Assembly: GCA_016199985.1 (NCBI GenBank)
Contig: JACQFQ010000010.1
Location: 29,560 to 93,559, forward strand
Origin: Verrucomicrobiota bacterium
GTDB taxonomy: Bacteria; Verrucomicrobiota; Verrucomicrobiia; Limisphaerales; UBA11320
Reading direction: 5' to 3'
DNA length: 64,000 bases
The position numbers and the translations under genes were made by a program. Shown here in pieces: positions 63,234-64,000 of this stretch (positions are counted from its first letter, which is position 1; every line of letters starts with the position of its first letter). The notes below the pieces were generated by a model. It saw only the letters and a list, made by a program, of their open reading frames with translations. It was not told where the DNA came from and ran no database searches.

Positions 63234-64000
63234 AATTCGGAATGTAATTCTTTCTTCAAGGTATCCGGTTCATCGCTTACAGAAGGAAATGGAAGAGGAA
63301 GTCACACAATCTCTTGGAGAAACATGAGATAAGCCCGTTTGGCGGAGTCACGATGCGCGAGGTGCCCCTGAACGAGGTGATCTCCAGTGGAAATGAATCT
63401 TGGGACGTTACGCGGTATCTGCAGGATAGAATCCTGTGTGCTCTCGAGAATGTAGGTGTAAAACAGGATCTCTGAGCTCCGCAAGCCCGAACCACGGCGG
63501 CAACTGCTCGAGTGGCTGCCGCCTTTCTATTGATCCGCACACCTCAAAATCCTCGGCGCATTTTCAAACCGCCGCTTTCACCTCATTTTCATTCCGCCAT
63601 TAACATGGCGGACGATCCCAACTTGAGCGCACCTACTATCAGAGCTCGGAAGTTCTACGACCGCAGTTCGGGTCAACTCGGATCTCACCTGGGAAATCGT
63701 ACGACCCTCATTCGGTTCCCCTCATCCACTCGGAAAGTTTTCCAGAGCCATCGTAATATGATCAGAGCGTCGTTATTTGGAAACCCTTTACGAGGCCACG
63801 CTGGAAGAATAGAGAGCGCAAGACCGAGATTCTCTCAAGATCAAAATGGACCTCGTGAACCGGGCGCATCTCCGAGTTGTGGGTAGATTCAGTTACAGCG
63901 GGGGTCGAAATCGCGATTTCGGACGGCTTCCTCGACAGCCAGGAGGTGACGCAAGCCGCGCCGAGACCAAAATTGGCCGGTTCTCTTGAAGCGGTCCTGC
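63234..64000. other. Terminal non-coding-looking region, one short ORF
   Basis: These 767 bases are AT-richer than most of the window. A plus-strand frame from ATG 63353 to 63475 (MREVPLNEVISSGNESWDVT ...) has sensible composition and is open further upstream, but has no recognised domain. It may be the end of a broken gene. Longer open frames at 63277-63540 (minus) and 63512-63886 (plus) have the irregular composition of chance ORFs. CCGCCAT-taac-ATGGCGG (63595-63612) is a short palindrome. I see no RNA gene. Confidence 0.4.

Noticed and set aside
63512..63886. 124-codon plus-strand open frame near the right end
   Set aside because: Irregular composition, no domain or signal, and no good start context; it looks like a chance ORF in non-coding DNA.

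Overview
The window looks like a chromosomal segment from a Gram-negative, G+C-rich member of the Verrucomicrobiota, possibly near Pedosphaera/Limisphaerales (lineage is inference). An outer membrane is implied by LptD, an RND pump with its outer-membrane factor, and many lipoproteins. The lineage is suggested by a Tat-exported DUF1501 protein, a planctomycete-type cytochrome c (PSCyt1) domain, FG-GAP/ASPIC and Ig-like exoproteins, an ECF sigma factor with a membrane-anchored tail, a Ser/Thr kinase with WD40 repeats, and very large secreted proteins.

Layout. 1-4144 (minus): signalling cluster with a PAS sensor kinase, its NarL-type regulator and a GAF histidine kinase cut by the window edge. 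4388-11425 (plus): secreted glycoside-hydrolase-like protein, an ECF sigma factor with a transmembrane tail, and an FG-GAP/ASPIC/Ig exoprotein. The last two share a TGTACGGTT motif upstream. 11505-17321: DUF1501 protein (minus), then lptD, a secreted esterase and an SMP-30-like protein (plus). 17603-23564: tripartite RND efflux operon (pump, adaptor, outer-membrane factor). 23671-31383: 2570-residue secreted protein. 31472-32629 (minus): phnW-type aminotransferase. 32753-36323: lipoprotein trio CsgG-like/DUF4810/DUF799 (GNA1162-type), then a site-2-protease-like M50 membrane protein.

36402-41750 is the most suggestive module. An OmpR-type regulator/sensor pair (minus) diverges from a three-gene exported oxidative operon (plus): a PSCyt1 haem domain split by an EF-hand/Gly-Pro-rich insert, and two paralogous Tat-exported intradiol dioxygenases. 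Two CTTAAT-N5-CTTAAT (PmrA-box-like) sites in opposite orientation lie in the shared intergenic region. The sensor's periplasmic loop shares a PRPEFG-plus-Gly/Pro segment with the cytochrome protein. I infer a regulated, exported redox or aromatic-ring-cleaving system.

41935-43842: cyclophilin, small conserved protein, NUDIX hydrolase and DUF1805 protein. 43856-50139 (minus): lamin-tail/CotH exoprotein, an esterase gene disabled by an internal deletion, and an RTX-type calcium-binding protein. From about 50.2 kb the sequence is visibly less G+C-rich and contains debris: an ORF interrupted by an in-frame stop and a VapC C-terminal remnant. It then carries a Ser/Thr kinase-WD40 protein convergent with an ECF sigma factor, and a 2511-residue Cys-containing exoprotein with a possible buried papain-like peptidase. 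The last 770 bases hold no convincing gene. No rRNA, tRNA, CRISPR array or intact insertion sequence was seen.
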